Origin: Cellvibrionales bacterium UBA1854
GTDB lineage: Bacteria; Pseudomonadota; Gammaproteobacteria; Pseudomonadales; Porticoccaceae
Assembly: GCA_002338445.1 (NCBI GenBank)
Contig: DDII01000042.1
Span: 1 to 64,000 of the forward strand
Reading direction: 5' to 3'
Length of the DNA stretch: 64,000 bases
Below the pieces are notes generated by a model. It saw only the letters and a list, made by a program, of their open reading frames with translations. It had not been told where the DNA came from and did no database searches. The position numbers and the translations under genes were made by a program. Of the stretch, positions 27,194 to 36,532 are shown one piece after another; position 1 is the first letter of the stretch; each line of letters starts with the position of its first letter.

Positions 27194-28156
27194 ATGACTA
27201 CTGAAGTTGCCCAGAATTGGGAGCCTACAGCTGAAATTTCTGCGTTAGTCGAGAGAAGTCGTATTGTAGCCAAATTGAGAACTTTTTTGACCGACAGAGG
27301 TGTTTTAGAGGTGGACGTTCCAATTCTGGGAAACTACTCTGTCAGTGACCCTTACATTGACAGTTTTGAAGTCCTTAATGAGCGTGTTGAAGGTTTTTTA
27401 CAAACCTCACCAGAGTCATTTATGAAACGTTTACTGGCGGCAGGTAGTGGAGATATATTTTTCCTAGGTAAGGCTTTTAGGGCAGGAGAAATTGGAGTTA
27501 ATCATAATCCAGAATTTACCATGCTGGAGTGGTACAGAGTGGAATGGAACGAGCATGAATTAATGGCTGAAATCGCCGAGCTTATAAATATACTGGCGCC
27601 AAACATTGGCTGTTTGACAATGAGTTATAGAGATGCCTTTAAGCAACACTTGGGCATAGATCCGCACGATGCATGTTTATCAAATTTGCAGAGACATGTT
27701 TCCTCAATTGCTGGACGTAAATGGAGGCCAGAATCACGTTTCAATTGTTTAAATTTCCTTTTTGCAAATGTTATTGAACCCAAGCTTCCGAGAGGCTTGG
27801 TATTCTTGTATGACTACCCCGAGTGTCATGCTGCTTTTGCTCAGTTGCATTGCAACCGAGAGGGTCAGCTTGTAAGCAGGCGGTTTGAGGTTTACTTGAA
27901 CCGCTTAGAGTTGGCGAATGGTTATTTCGAGTTAACTGACCCAAAAGAGCAACATCGTAGGTTCGACAGGGATAAACGGGCGAGAATTGCGATGAATAAA
28001 AAAATCCTAGAGGAAGACGAAAGTGCTTTGGCAGCTTTGAATGTTGGACTACCCAGTTGCGCGGGCGTCGCCTTGGGTGTTGATAGATTAATCATGCAGC
28101 TTCTAGATAAAAATAGCATTCAACAAATAATGGCATTTAGCTGGGCCCAACGATAA
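27194..28156 (+). CDS. epmA: EF-P lysine lysyltransferase EpmA
   Basis: EpmA (PoxA/GenX) is a lysyl-tRNA synthetase paralogue without the anticodon domain that attaches beta-lysine to EF-P. Class II motifs are seen: F-L-x-x-R-G-V-L-E-V-D-V-P, Q-T-S-P-E-S-F-M-K-R, and the C-terminal G-V-A-L-G-V-D-R-L. ATG 27194 is 10 bases past efp; a TTG at 27188 is in frame. The partner aminomutase gene epmB is not in this window. Confidence 0.96.
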   Translation: MTTEVAQNWEPTAEISALVERSRIVAKLRTFLTDRGVLEVDVPILGNYSVSDPYIDSFEVLNERVEGFLQTSPESFMKRLLAAGSGDIFFLGKAFRAGEIGVNHNPEFTMLEWYRVEWNEHELMAEIAELINILAPNIGCLTMSYRDAFKQHLGIDPHDACLSNLQRHVSSIAGRKWRPESRFNCLNFLFANVIEPKLPRGLVFLYDYPECHAAFAQLHCNREGQLVSRRFEVYLNRLELANGYFELTDPKEQHRRFDRDKRARIAMNKKILEEDESALAALNVGLPSCAGVALGVDRLIMQLLDKNSIQQIMAFSWAQR

Positions 28157-28187
28157 AGAGTAAAATGCAGTGATATCAAAGTAATTA

Positions 28188-28979
28188 CTAGACCTCAAAA
28201 TAATGATTCATATCCAAAGCAGGGTGTTCTGAGAGAGCGGTTCCTATTGTCTGGCCGGGCACACCTACAACCAAGGAGTGGGGCCTCACTGATTTTAACA
28301 CAACACTACAAGCTCCAATCATGGATCCCTCACCTATTTCAATATTTCCGAGAATTTTTGCACCTGCACCAATAAGTACTCCGCACCGAATTTTAGGATG
28401 GCGCTCTCCATCCTCCTTACCAGTTCCTCCGAGAGTTACACCTTGCATAATTGAGACACAATCCTCTACAACTGCAGTTTCTCCCACTACTAAGCCAGTG
28501 GCATGATCTAGCATTACAGAGGCCCCAATTTTAGCTGCTGGATGAATGTCTACTCCATAATATCTTGAAGTATTTGATTGAATCAAAAGAGCAAGCACCT
28601 TAAAGCCATCGCACCACAAGCTGTGCGCTAATCGGTGGGCTTGGAGAGCTAAAAAACCGTTATAAAAGAGAAATGCCTCTAGATTGGAATTACATGCTGA
28701 ATCTCTGTTGTTAATGGCCAATATGTCCAGAGTTGCTGATTTTACTCTGTGTGCCTTTTGGTTTTGAGTCAAGTGATAGTTCAAAAGATCTTCAGGTAAA
28801 TGATCATTCATAAGTGCGTTCAATAAACGGCAATGAAGAGCCGTTTCAAAATCTTTGTGGTTTAAAACTGTTCGATTCAAAAACATCCCAAGTAAAGGTT
28901 CATTTTTTATTACAGCTTTCGCTTCTGCGGTTATGTTTTGCCACACTTCGTTCATAAAATTTGCTGGTTCAGATTTCAT
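28188..28979 (-). CDS. cysE: Serine O-acetyltransferase, copy 2
   Basis: This is a second CysE with the same layout: N-terminal helical domain, then hexapeptide beta-helix with D-I-H-P-A-A, M-L-D-H-A-T-G-L-V-V-G-E-T and G-E-R-H-P-K-I. It differs from copy 1 over most of the N-terminal half, so the two are old paralogues and not a recent duplication. ATG 28979 is preceded by an in-frame TTG at 28985. It is convergent with epmA. Confidence 0.93.
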   Translation of the reverse strand: MKSEPANFMNEVWQNITAEAKAVIKNEPLLGMFLNRTVLNHKDFETALHCRLLNALMNDHLPEDLLNYHLTQNQKAHRVKSATLDILAINNRDSACNSNLEAFLFYNGFLALQAHRLAHSLWCDGFKVLALLIQSNTSRYYGVDIHPAAKIGASVMLDHATGLVVGETAVVEDCVSIMQGVTLGGTGKEDGERHPKIRCGVLIGAGAKILGNIEIGEGSMIGACSVVLKSVRPHSLVVGVPGQTIGTALSEHPALDMNHYFEV

Positions 28980-29149
28980 TGCCAATGATAAGCCAAAAGT
29001 GGTTGTTGATTCTTTTCTTTTTTTTGTAGTTTTTAAGAATACGAATTACCATATTAAGTCTCAATCCATGTGCATGTTTAGCCAAAATCCTGTTTGATAA
29101 ATTATGAAAGAAATCAGAAATTTAAAAATTCGGTCAACGGAGTCTCATG

Positions 29150-29686
29150 CTAGACGGCACTTTTAAAATTAAAAGCTGGTTTGGACGGTTTATGAATGCT
29201 GTTTTCATCTTTACTATCAACGTTTTGGTCAGTGATTCCCGGATTTTGTTCACTGTCTTGAAGGCCATATTCTTCGCTGAGAATTCCTCCGGGAACCTTA
29301 GGCGCATAATCTTTAGGGGGCTCGACTCTTGCTTTTTGAGAGCTTGAAGATTCTTTAAAGTGGTCTGGAAAGAAATATGATCCATGATTTTGCAGAATTT
29401 GGTTGCTAATTTCTTGGCTTGCAAGACGGGTGGAGCTAATTGCAACTTGTTCATGAATTTCTTGATAATATTTTGCTACTTTGCGAGTTTGTTGGGACAG
29501 ATTGATCATATGTTGATTAACCGAATCTTGGTATTCTGCGTATTCTTTTTGAATCCTCGTCAATTCTTCAGACGTGTTTCTGCTAGACTCCGTGCTTTTT
29601 GAAAATTTGTATTTGGCAAAATAACCAAGAGTGATCCCGGCAATGAATGTCATGGCTAGAATTAAGATAGTTTCTGTGTTTAACAT
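29150..29686 (-). CDS. zapG: ZapG/YhcB (DUF1043) membrane protein
   Basis: The 178-residue protein has one N-terminal transmembrane helix (about 5-24), then a coiled-coil-like segment with Y-x-x-Y-x-x-x-V-x-x-H and A-x-Y-Y-Q-E-I-H-E-Q-V-A, which matches YhcB. A P-P-K-D-Y-A-P motif follows, as in the family, and the C-terminus is a disordered acidic tail longer than in E. coli. YhcB/ZapG is linked to cell division and envelope growth. It is divergent from zapE as expected. Confidence 0.85.
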   Translation of the reverse strand: MLNTETILILAMTFIAGITLGYFAKYKFSKSTESSRNTSEELTRIQKEYAEYQDSVNQHMINLSQQTRKVAKYYQEIHEQVAISSTRLASQEISNQILQNHGSYFFPDHFKESSSSQKARVEPPKDYAPKVPGGILSEEYGLQDSEQNPGITDQNVDSKDENSIHKPSKPAFNFKSAV

Positions 29687-29879
29687 TAAGAGAGCCTCAA
29701 AAAACTTTTGTGTAGTTTCGTTTAAAATTACTTAATTTAGCAACAAGTATTTACGATACACCTAGAACACTTAATTTTAAACTTATTTGGGTGTGTAGTA
29801 ATTACCTTCGACTAATTGCGTAAATTTGGCCCTTAAGTTTAAATTATACAAATTTCAGAGGCGTGTCTAAAAGTTGAGT

Positions 29880-30980
29880 ATGTCAAGTCCAAGAGAACTT
29901 TATTTAGAAGACGTAAGACTCAATAGTGTGTCTTTGGATCATTCTCAATTGGAAGTTATTGACGGCCTTGACAAGCTCTACCATAAGTTAAAATCACCAG
30001 CGTTACCGAATTTCACTGCTGCCAAACGCTTTCTTAACTGGTCTGGATTTTTGAAACGGGAAAAGGGACTCTATTTATGGGGTAGTGTTGGTCGCGGAAA
30101 GACATATTTGATGGATATTTTTTTTGAAGCTCTCCCTTTTCAAAATAAAATGAGGACACACTTTTATCGTTTTATGAAAATGGTACACGATGAATTGAGG
30201 CTCTGTAACGGTAGTCCTAATCCAATAAACATGGTAGCGAATCGATTAGCCAAAAAGGTCAGGGTTGTATGTCTCGATGAATTTTTCGTGAATGACATAA
30301 CTGATGCTATGATACTGGGCTTGTTATTAGATGCTTTATTCGCTAAAGATGTCTGTATGGTGTTTACCTCAAATAGCTGCCCTGATGATCTTTACTTAAA
30401 TGGTCTTCAACGACAACGCTTCATTCCTGCGATTCAACTTCTTAAATTGAATTGTACCGTTTATAACCTCAAGGGAACAATTGATTATCGACGAAGAGCT
30501 CTTACCCAAGCACCGCTATTTTACAGCCCGCTCTGCTTTAGTTCGGATCATGCGCTAACCATATTATTCGACAATTTATTAAACGAAAATTGTCAAGTTT
30601 TAGAGACCACTACGGTTCAAATCGCGAAGCGGGAGATTCAGGCATACCGACTTTGTGACAAACAAGCTTGGTTCAAGTTTTCCGATTTGTGTGAAGGACC
30701 GAGAAGTCAACTTGACTATATCGAGATTGCCTGCCTTTTTCACACGATTTTTATATCTGGAGTGCCAGAGATGAATGAAACCAAACAAGATGTCACTCGT
30801 CGCTTCATATGCATGGTGGATGAATTTTATGATCGCGGGGTAAAGTTGGTTATATCGGCAGAATTACCTTTGGAAAGATTTAATTGCGGAGGGGTTTTAT
30901 CCTCAGAGTTTCAGCGGACTAAAAGCCGTTTGATCGAGATGCAAAGTCATAAGTATTTATCCAAAGGACATCGCCGGTAG
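29880..30980 (+). CDS. zapE: Cell division AFG1-like ATPase ZapE
   Basis: ZapE is an AAA+ ATPase that associates with the Z-ring. The P-loop [13 protein letters not shown] and Walker [17 protein letters not shown] are textbook AFG1. The R-x-x-D-Y-R-R and A-E-L-P-L-E-R-F stretches are also family marks. ATG 29880 follows an in-frame TTG at 29874. It lies upstream of rplM-rpsI, the conserved order. Confidence 0.95.
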   Translation: MSSPRELYLEDVRLNSVSLDHSQLEVIDGLDKLYHKLKSPALPNFTAAKRFLNWSGFLKREKGLYLWGSVGRGKTYLMDIFFEALPFQNKMRTHFYRFMKMVHDELRLCNGSPNPINMVANRLAKKVRVVCLDEFFVNDITDAMILGLLLDALFAKDVCMVFTSNSCPDDLYLNGLQRQRFIPAIQLLKLNCTVYNLKGTIDYRRRALTQAPLFYSPLCFSSDHALTILFDNLLNENCQVLETTTVQIAKREIQAYRLCDKQAWFKFSDLCEGPRSQLDYIEIACLFHTIFISGVPEMNETKQDVTRRFICMVDEFYDRGVKLVISAELPLERFNCGGVLSSEFQRTKSRLIEMQSHKYLSKGHRR

Positions 30981-31030
30981 TTTCTGGGTTACCTTTGCTG
31001 ATAAATTGATTAACTCTTTACCAGTGGGAC

Positions 31031-31058
31031 TTGTAAAAAATAATCAAGTCGTTACAAT
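31031..31058 (+). promoter_or_regulatory. Candidate promoter for rplM-rpsI
   Basis: TTGTAA (31031-31036) and TACAAT (31053-31058) are separated by 16 bases. A start near 31066 would give a leader of about 30 bases before the rplM ATG at 31096. No strong Shine-Dalgarno is seen in that leader. Confidence 0.4.
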
Positions 31059-31095
31059 CCCTCCGAAGATAACACGCACCCCATTGGTCGATCAC

Positions 31096-31545
31096 ATGAA
31101 AACTTACATGGCTAAAAACGAGAGCATACAACGCTGTTGGTACCTTGTGGATGCTGACTCACTAAAACTTGGAAGACTAGCAGTCGCGATAGCGTCTTAC
31201 CTTCGAGGAAAGCACAAGCCTGAATATACTCCGCATGTTGATACCGGCGATTATGTTATAGTGATTAATGCGGAAAAGATTATTGTTACAGGAAATAAAG
31301 AAAAAAATAAAATTTATTATTCTCATACTGGGTATCCAGGGGGTATCAAAGAGATTAATTATGGCGATCTCAATAAAAAGTCGCCTCAAAAAGCTATTCG
31401 ATTGGCTGTGAAAGGTATGATGCCTCGTGGGCCGTTGGGAAGGGAAATGCTTAAAAAGTTGAGAGTCTATGCTGGAGATGCTCACCGCCATGGAGCGCAG
31501 CAGCCACAGAGGCTGGATCTTAAAGGAATGAGTAGTGTCATTTAA
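31096..31545 (+). CDS. rplM: 50S ribosomal protein L13
   Basis: L13 is an early-assembly large-subunit protein. From ATG 31096 the product (149 residues) aligns from its first residues with E. coli L13 (M-K-T-Y-M-A-K versus M-K-T-F-T-A-K). It carries [18 protein letters not shown] and [11 protein letters not shown]. An upstream in-frame TTG at 31006 would add 30 unrelated residues and is rejected. The end overlaps rpsI by 11 bases. Confidence 0.97.
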   Translation: MKTYMAKNESIQRCWYLVDADSLKLGRLAVAIASYLRGKHKPEYTPHVDTGDYVIVINAEKIIVTGNKEKNKIYYSHTGYPGGIKEINYGDLNKKSPQKAIRLAVKGMMPRGPLGREMLKKLRVYAGDAHRHGAQQPQRLDLKGMSSVI

Positions 31546-31927
31546 TCATTATTATGGGACGGGTAGACGAAAAACGTCTTCCGCGAGAGTCTTCATGACT
31601 TTGGGCATTGGTGACATCAGAATAAACGATAGATCACTTGAAACTTATTTTGGCAGAGAGGTGGCACGAATGATCGTCAGACAACCGCTTGACGTCGTTG
31701 AGGCGCCTCAAACCTTTGATATCAAAATTACCGTAAATGGTGGTGGAAGTTTTGGACAAGCTGGCGCAATCAGACACGGTATTGCGCGCGCACTAGTGAA
31801 ATATGATGAAAGTTTTCGCGCACCTCTCCGGAGAGCAGGATTTCTTACAAGGGATGCAAGGCAAGTAGAGCGAAAAAAAGTGGGTCTTCATAAAGCCCGT
31901 AAGCGACCTCAATTCTCCAAAAGGTAG
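31535..31927 (+). CDS. rpsI: 30S ribosomal protein S9
   Basis: S9 contacts the P-site tRNA with its C-terminal tail, here K-R-P-Q-F-S-K-R, identical to the consensus. [17 protein letters not shown] and [11 protein letters not shown] are present. The start is GTG 31535 inside the end of rplM, giving N-terminus [13 protein letters not shown] as expected, so translation is probably coupled. Confidence 0.98.
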   Translation: MSFNHYYGTGRRKTSSARVFMTLGIGDIRINDRSLETYFGREVARMIVRQPLDVVEAPQTFDIKITVNGGGSFGQAGAIRHGIARALVKYDESFRAPLRRAGFLTRDARQVERKKVGLHKARKRPQFSKR

Positions 31928-32019
31928 GCTGATTTATTTGGTTATTAAACCTCATTATCACGGTATTTTTCTTTAAATTCATAGATTTGCGGCGTTTAAT
32001 GTTCCCATACTGTATTGCG

Positions 32020-32048
32020 TTGTAAGGGCACTTCAATTATCATATTAA
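32020..32048 (+). promoter_or_regulatory. Candidate promoter for the petA operon
   Basis: TTGTAA (32020-32025) and TATTAA (32043-32048) are separated by 17 bases. The leader would be about 54 bases to the GTG start at 32109. This was found by eye only. Confidence 0.38.
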
Positions 32049-32108
32049 CGATATGGAGCGCGGAATATCTCGATTCGCGTTATCATTAGATTGGGAGGTA
32101 TTACTCCA

Positions 32109-32744
32109 GTGGATATTAAGCAAGGAATTGTTTCTGATCACTCTGCCATTCCTGTTAACTCAACTCGGCGCAAATTTTTAGCGGGTGCTACGTCTGTCCT
32201 GGGCGGAATAGGTTTAATAGGAGCTTCGGTGCCTTTTGTTGCATCCTGGAAACCAAGTGCTAAAGCAAAAGCGGCGGGAGCACCCGTTAGGATTGACATA
32301 GAGAAGCTTGAGCCCGGCGGGAGAATTGTAGTGGAGTGGCGCGGAAAACCGGTTTATGTTATCCGAAGAACCAAAGAGGCACTGGATTCTGTTGCTAATT
32401 TCCCTCAACAAGCACTCAAAGACTCGGACTCTGTGGCTGCGAATCAGCCAAGTTATGTTAGTGGTTTTGCACGAACACAACCCGGCAAGGAAGAATACCT
32501 GGTGCTAATTGGGTTGTGCACTCATCTCGGTTGCGCACCCATTTATCGCCCAGAAGTTGGAGCTGAAGATCTTGGTGGTGATTCTTGGCTTGGGGGATTC
32601 TTTTGTCCCTGTCATGGATCTAAATTCGATTTATCTGGACGAGTTTTTGCGGGAGTTCCTGCACCCACTAATCTAGAAATTCCGCCTCACTCGTATGAAA
32701 CAGACTCAATTATTGTAATTGGAATTGACGCGGAGACCGCCTGA
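32109..32744 (+). CDS. petA: Ubiquinol-cytochrome c reductase iron-sulphur (Rieske) subunit
   Basis: The Rieske protein passes electrons from quinol to cytochrome c1. A twin-arginine signal (S-T-R-R-K-F-L) precedes a hydrophobic segment that stays as the membrane anchor. Cluster ligands lie in C-T-H-L-G-C-A-P and C-P-C-H-G-S-K-F-D. GGAGGT at 32094-32099 stands 9 bases before GTG 32109, which decides this start over the upstream TTG at 32091. Its stop overlaps the start of petBC by one base. Confidence 0.96.
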   Translation: MDIKQGIVSDHSAIPVNSTRRKFLAGATSVLGGIGLIGASVPFVASWKPSAKAKAAGAPVRIDIEKLEPGGRIVVEWRGKPVYVIRRTKEALDSVANFPQQALKDSDSVAANQPSYVSGFARTQPGKEEYLVLIGLCTHLGCAPIYRPEVGAEDLGGDSWLGGFFCPCHGSKFDLSGRVFAGVPAPTNLEIPPHSYETDSIIVIGIDAETA

Positions 32745-34777
32745 TGGATAAGCATCCAGATTTTGCGAGCTGGCTAGATGCTAGGCTACCCACTCTAAAA
32801 AGAGAGTGGAATCGGCATATGGCCGAATATTATGCCCCAAAAAATTTTAACTGGATGTATTATTTTGGAGTATTGTCAATCGTAGTACTTTTGATCCAAT
32901 TGGTTACTGGTGTCTGGTTACTTATGAGCTATCAAGGTTCTGCAGAACAGGCATTTGCATCAGTAGAGTACATAATGCGAGATGTAGAGTATGGCTGGAT
33001 AATACGATATGCACATTCGACTGGAGCATCGGCGTTTTTTATTGTGGTGTACATGCATATGTTCCGTGGTTTAGTTTACGGTTCATACAAAGCTCCAAGA
33101 GAATTAGTTTGGGTTTTTGGCATGTCTATCTATGTTGTGCTAATGGCAGAAGCGTTCCTTGGTTATGTGCTCCCTTGGGGTCAAATGTCTTATTGGGGCG
33201 CTCAGGTGATAATTTCGTTATTTGGAGCGATTCCGATTGTTGGAGAGGATCTAGTGCAATGGATCCGCGGTGATTATCTGATCTCAGGTATCACTCTTAA
33301 CCGTTTTATGTCACTTCATGTAGTTGCCATGCCAATAATTTTAATAGCACTTGTTGCCATGCATATTATAGCGTTGCATGATGTAGGGTCTAATAATCCA
33401 GATGGAGTTTCGATTAAGAAGTATACTGACGCTGCTGGCAAGCCTATTGACGGAATTCCATTTTACCCATATTTCGTAATTCATGACTTGGTCCCAATAA
33501 CTGTTTTTTTGTTTGCGTTTTGCTCAGTCTTATTTTTTATGCCAGAAATGGGAGGATACTTTCTAGAACACGCAAATTTTGAGATAGCAAATTCGCTGAA
33601 AACCCCAGAGCACATTGCCCCAGTTTGGTATTTTACGCCCTACTACTCGATGTTGAGGGCAGTGCCCGATAAGTTGGGAGGTTTCGTCACAATGGCCGCA
33701 GCAATTGCCATACTATTCGTTTTACCGTGGCTTGATCGAAGCCCAGTCAGATCAATGCGGTATAAAGGGAATGTGAGTCGAGTGATGATTCTTCTATTTG
33801 TTACTAGCTTTATCATCCTGGGTTTTCTTGGCGTAAAAGCCCCTACTCCAGCTCGCACAATATTAGCTCAAATATGTACTATTATTTATTTCTCATACTT
33901 TATCGGCATTTATTTTTGGACGCGTTATGAGAAAACTCGCATCGAACCAGACAGAATAACGATGGATGGAGGAATTGGCACATTTAAAACGTTATGCGGC
34001 TTCGGCTTAGTAGCGTTTTTAGTTTTTGTGCCACTACGCGTTGTCGGCGCAGAAGGCAAAGATTGTGGCACAATCAATTGTGATAACTTCCGGTCCAGCT
34101 TGGGTGATGAGGCGTCTTTACAAAAAGGGGCAAAGCTTGCTGTTAATTATTGCATGGGCTGTCATTCTTTCAAGTACTCGCGTTGGGAGCGAGTGGCAGA
34201 TGATTTGACGATACCGCATGACTTAATGATGAAAAATTTGGTATTTACGGAACAGAAGATTGGCGATTTGATGCATATCGGTATGAGCGAGGAGAAAGCT
34301 GCATCTTGGTTCGGCGCGGCACCTCCCGATTTGACCCTTGTCGCGCGATCTAGATCGCCGGCATGGATATACACTTACCTCAGAAACTTCTATGCTGATG
34401 ACTCTCGTCCTTTAGGTGTCAACAACAGAGTGTATAAAGATGTAGGAATGCCTCATGCATTGTTGGACCTACAGGGACTAACTAAATGTGCTCCAGGCCC
34501 CGTTCTGGCGAGCAACGGAGGGGTGAAAAGAGACCTGCTCACTGGTGAGGATTTGTTAGATGATGCTTGCGGGCGTTTTGAACAAATTTCCGAAGGAAGT
34601 CTCTCCCCGTCCGAGTTTGATGATGCTGTTTATAACTTGGTAAATTTTCTAACCTACATTGCAGAGCCGATGGCACAGCAGCGCCAGCACATTGGAAAGT
34701 TGGTGCTTTTTTTCTTGGCATTATTACTTGTATTCGTCTACCTTCTGAACCGAGAATATTGGAAGGGCATCCATTAG
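32744..34777 (+). CDS. Cytochrome b-cytochrome c1 fusion (FbcH-like)
   Basis: One frame of 677 residues encodes both haem subunits of the bc1 complex. Residues about 1-410 are cytochrome b, with R-Y-A-H-S-T-G-A-S and S-L-H-V-V-A-M-P holding haem histidines and the Qo motif P-V-W-Y. Residues about 411-435 form a hydrophobic, signal-like segment ending V-V-G-A before E-G-K-D. Residues about 436-677 are cytochrome c1 with C-M-G-C-H at about 470-474 and a C-terminal membrane anchor. In most gammaproteobacteria these are separate petB and petC genes. In Bradyrhizobium FbcH a similar precursor is cleaved after export; I infer the same here. Confidence 0.95.
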   Translation: MDKHPDFASWLDARLPTLKREWNRHMAEYYAPKNFNWMYYFGVLSIVVLLIQLVTGVWLLMSYQGSAEQAFASVEYIMRDVEYGWIIRYAHSTGASAFFIVVYMHMFRGLVYGSYKAPRELVWVFGMSIYVVLMAEAFLGYVLPWGQMSYWGAQVIISLFGAIPIVGEDLVQWIRGDYLISGITLNRFMSLHVVAMPIILIALVAMHIIALHDVGSNNPDGVSIKKYTDAAGKPIDGIPFYPYFVIHDLVPITVFLFAFCSVLFFMPEMGGYFLEHANFEIANSLKTPEHIAPVWYFTPYYSMLRAVPDKLGGFVTMAAAIAILFVLPWLDRSPVRSMRYKGNVSRVMILLFVTSFIILGFLGVKAPTPARTILAQICTIIYFSYFIGIYFWTRYEKTRIEPDRITMDGGIGTFKTLCGFGLVAFLVFVPLRVVGAEGKDCGTINCDNFRSSLGDEASLQKGAKLAVNYCMGCHSFKYSRWERVADDLTIPHDLMMKNLVFTEQKIGDLMHIGMSEEKAASWFGAAPPDLTLVARSRSPAWIYTYLRNFYADDSRPLGVNNRVYKDVGMPHALLDLQGLTKCAPGPVLASNGGVKRDLLTGEDLLDDACGRFEQISEGSLSPSEFDDAVYNLVNFLTYIAEPMAQQRQHIGKLVLFFLALLLVFVYLLNREYWKGIH

Positions 34778-34859
34778 AGATAGGTAGAGCGATGCTACGT
34801 CGCTATGCTTGAAACTCATAATTGAGTATATTAATGTTTTTTTTGTTTAAGGGGTTAAT

Positions 34860-35480
34860 GTGAGACGTTCGTCAATGACGTTATTCTCTAATCCGGTTTG
34901 TCAATATAGCCATCGCGTCCGTTTAGTATTGGCAGAAAAAGGAGTGACTGTAGATATCGAGGATGTGAGTGCTAACCATGTAACTGAGGAGATCTTCGAG
35001 GCCAATCCTTACGGAAGTCTCCCAACGTTGGTAGACAGAGACCTGGCACTTTATGAATCCAAGGTTGTTATGGAGTATTTAGATGAGCGTTTTCCGCATC
35101 CGCCGCTCTTACCGGTGTACCCCGTTGCACGGGCCCAAAGCAGGCTTTGGATTTTCCGAATTGAGAAAGACTGGTGTAGCCTTTCAGACATCATTTTATC
35201 GGATCCGAATGGTGATTCCGGATGGACTGCTCGAAAAGAACTCAAAGAATCTCTTATTGGCGTTTCATCGATTTTCTCGGACCTTCCATTTTTTATGAGT
35301 GAGGATTACACTCTTGTAGATTGTTGCTTGGCTCCTTTATTGTGGAGGTTGTCGCAACTGGGAATTGAAATTCCCGAAACGTCTCAAACTCAGCCATTGC
35401 GAGATTACATGAAACGAGTGTTCGAGAGAAGTGCGTTTGATGAGAGTCTAACTGATTTGGAACGCGAGTTAAAAATGTAA
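34860..35480 (+). CDS. sspA: Stringent starvation protein A
   Basis: SspA is a glutathione S-transferase-like protein that binds RNA polymerase. The thioredoxin-fold N-terminus has T-L-F-S-N-P-V-C-Q-Y-S-H-R-V-R and N-P-Y-G-S-L-P-T-L-V-D-R-D, followed by the all-helical C-terminal domain. It starts at GTG 34860. The gap before it contains weak inverted repeats and a T8 run (about 34835-34842) that could end petBC transcripts. It is followed by sspB. Confidence 0.94.
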   Translation: MRRSSMTLFSNPVCQYSHRVRLVLAEKGVTVDIEDVSANHVTEEIFEANPYGSLPTLVDRDLALYESKVVMEYLDERFPHPPLLPVYPVARAQSRLWIFRIEKDWCSLSDIILSDPNGDSGWTARKELKESLIGVSSIFSDLPFFMSEDYTLVDCCLAPLLWRLSQLGIEIPETSQTQPLRDYMKRVFERSAFDESLTDLERELKM

Positions 35481-35493
35481 AAAGGACACAAGC

Positions 35494-35913
35494 ATGAAAT
35501 CCAACCGTCCATATCTAATCCGTGCTTTTTATGAATGGATTGTGGATAATGAGTGCACGCCATATGTGGTTATAGACGCCCATCATGAAAACGTTGAAGT
35601 GCCTCAGAACTTCGTGACTAATGGGCAAATAATTTTAAATATAGCGCCAAGAGCCGTGACGAATTTTAAAATGAATAACGAGTGCATCAAACTTTCAACC
35701 AGATTTGGGGGGATCCCCATAGATATTTTTTGTCCGATGGGTTCAATACTTGGTATATACGCCCAAGAAAATGGTCAGGGAATGATGTTTGAGCCAGACC
35801 CTGATGATGAGCCGCCTCCCCAAGGGCAAACTCCAAAGATTTTGTCATCGTTGTCAAAAACTAAGCCTCGGGACACTGTGAAGGGGAAACCATCTTTACG
35901 TGTTATTAAGTAA
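35494..35913 (+). CDS. sspB: ClpXP adaptor SspB
   Basis: SspB delivers SsrA-tagged proteins to ClpXP. The fold region R-A-F-Y-E-W-I-V-D-N-E-x-T-P-Y-V and N-I-A-P-R-A-V-T-N-F is characteristic, and the flexible tail ends P-S-L-R-V-I-K, the ClpX-binding XB peptide (family L-R-V-V-K). A short ribosome-binding site (AAGGA) precedes ATG 35494. It is in operon with sspA. Confidence 0.96.
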   Translation: MKSNRPYLIRAFYEWIVDNECTPYVVIDAHHENVEVPQNFVTNGQIILNIAPRAVTNFKMNNECIKLSTRFGGIPIDIFCPMGSILGIYAQENGQGMMFEPDPDDEPPPQGQTPKILSSLSKTKPRDTVKGKPSLRVIK

Positions 35914-35965
35914 AAAATGTTGTAGTCCGATATTCAGTTTAGGTACGGAGCATCATTACTGATGT

Positions 35966-36532
35966 TCAATCTATGTATTCAAATACCTTAACTACTCTTC
36001 TAACGCCGCTAGTTTCTCGAGCTAAATTCACTGCCTTATCGCTTTCTGACTTTGAAATAATTGCCATCATGTATACTATGCTGTCCTCAGTTATTATCTT
36101 AATATCGCTACCCTTCACTTCCTCATTTAACCTTAACTTTAGCTGAATTTTTTTAGTGATCAGGCTATCGTTGGTTCTAGAAATTAGTGATGTATTATTG
36201 CGCACTTGGAGTTCATTATGAACAATCCTAACTCGATTGAATTTTCTTGCTGTTTCGCCAGCTAATTTTTTTAATTTGGTATTGGGTACTTCGCCTGTGA
36301 GAAGGACGATTGAATTATATACATTGACATTTATATGAGATTTCTCCAACTCGGGTTCAGCTTTCTTAATGTTTACGCCTATTCCAGTGGCCATGTGTAC
36401 ATCATTTAAATAAGATCCCGGCCCAATGTCGGTTAGATCTTCCCCGATTGGTTCTTCCGTGAGATTGTGCATTACAGATGTGCAACTGGAAAGAAATATG
36501 CTCAGAATAAAAATAGGAATTAGTTTTTTCAC
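35966..36532 (-). CDS. dolP: BON-domain outer membrane lipoprotein DolP (YraP-like)
   Basis: The 188-residue protein has a lipoprotein signal ending L-S-S-C and two BON domains, the first at about residues 65-110 with V-x-V-Y-N-S-I-V-L-L-T-G-E-V-P and the second at about 120-185. DolP supports outer membrane integrity and BAM function in E. coli. The start is next to the stop of the diaA-like gene. The order lpoA-(yraN)-diaA-dolP is conserved. Confidence 0.9.
   Translation of the reverse strand: MKKLIPIFILSIFLSSCTSVMHNLTEEPIGEDLTDIGPGSYLNDVHMATGIGVNIKKAEPELEKSHINVNVYNSIVLLTGEVPNTKLKKLAGETARKFNRVRIVHNELQVRNNTSLISRTNDSLITKKIQLKLRLNEEVKGSDIKIITEDSIVYMMAIISKSESDKAVNLARETSGVRRVVKVFEYID

Noticed and set aside
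31006..31095. N-terminal extension of L13
   Set aside because: The extra 30 residues have no counterpart in L13, and ATG 31096 aligns exactly.
33600..33640. Loss of the PEWY motif in cytochrome b
   Set aside because: P-V-W-Y is the usual form in beta- and gammaproteobacteria.
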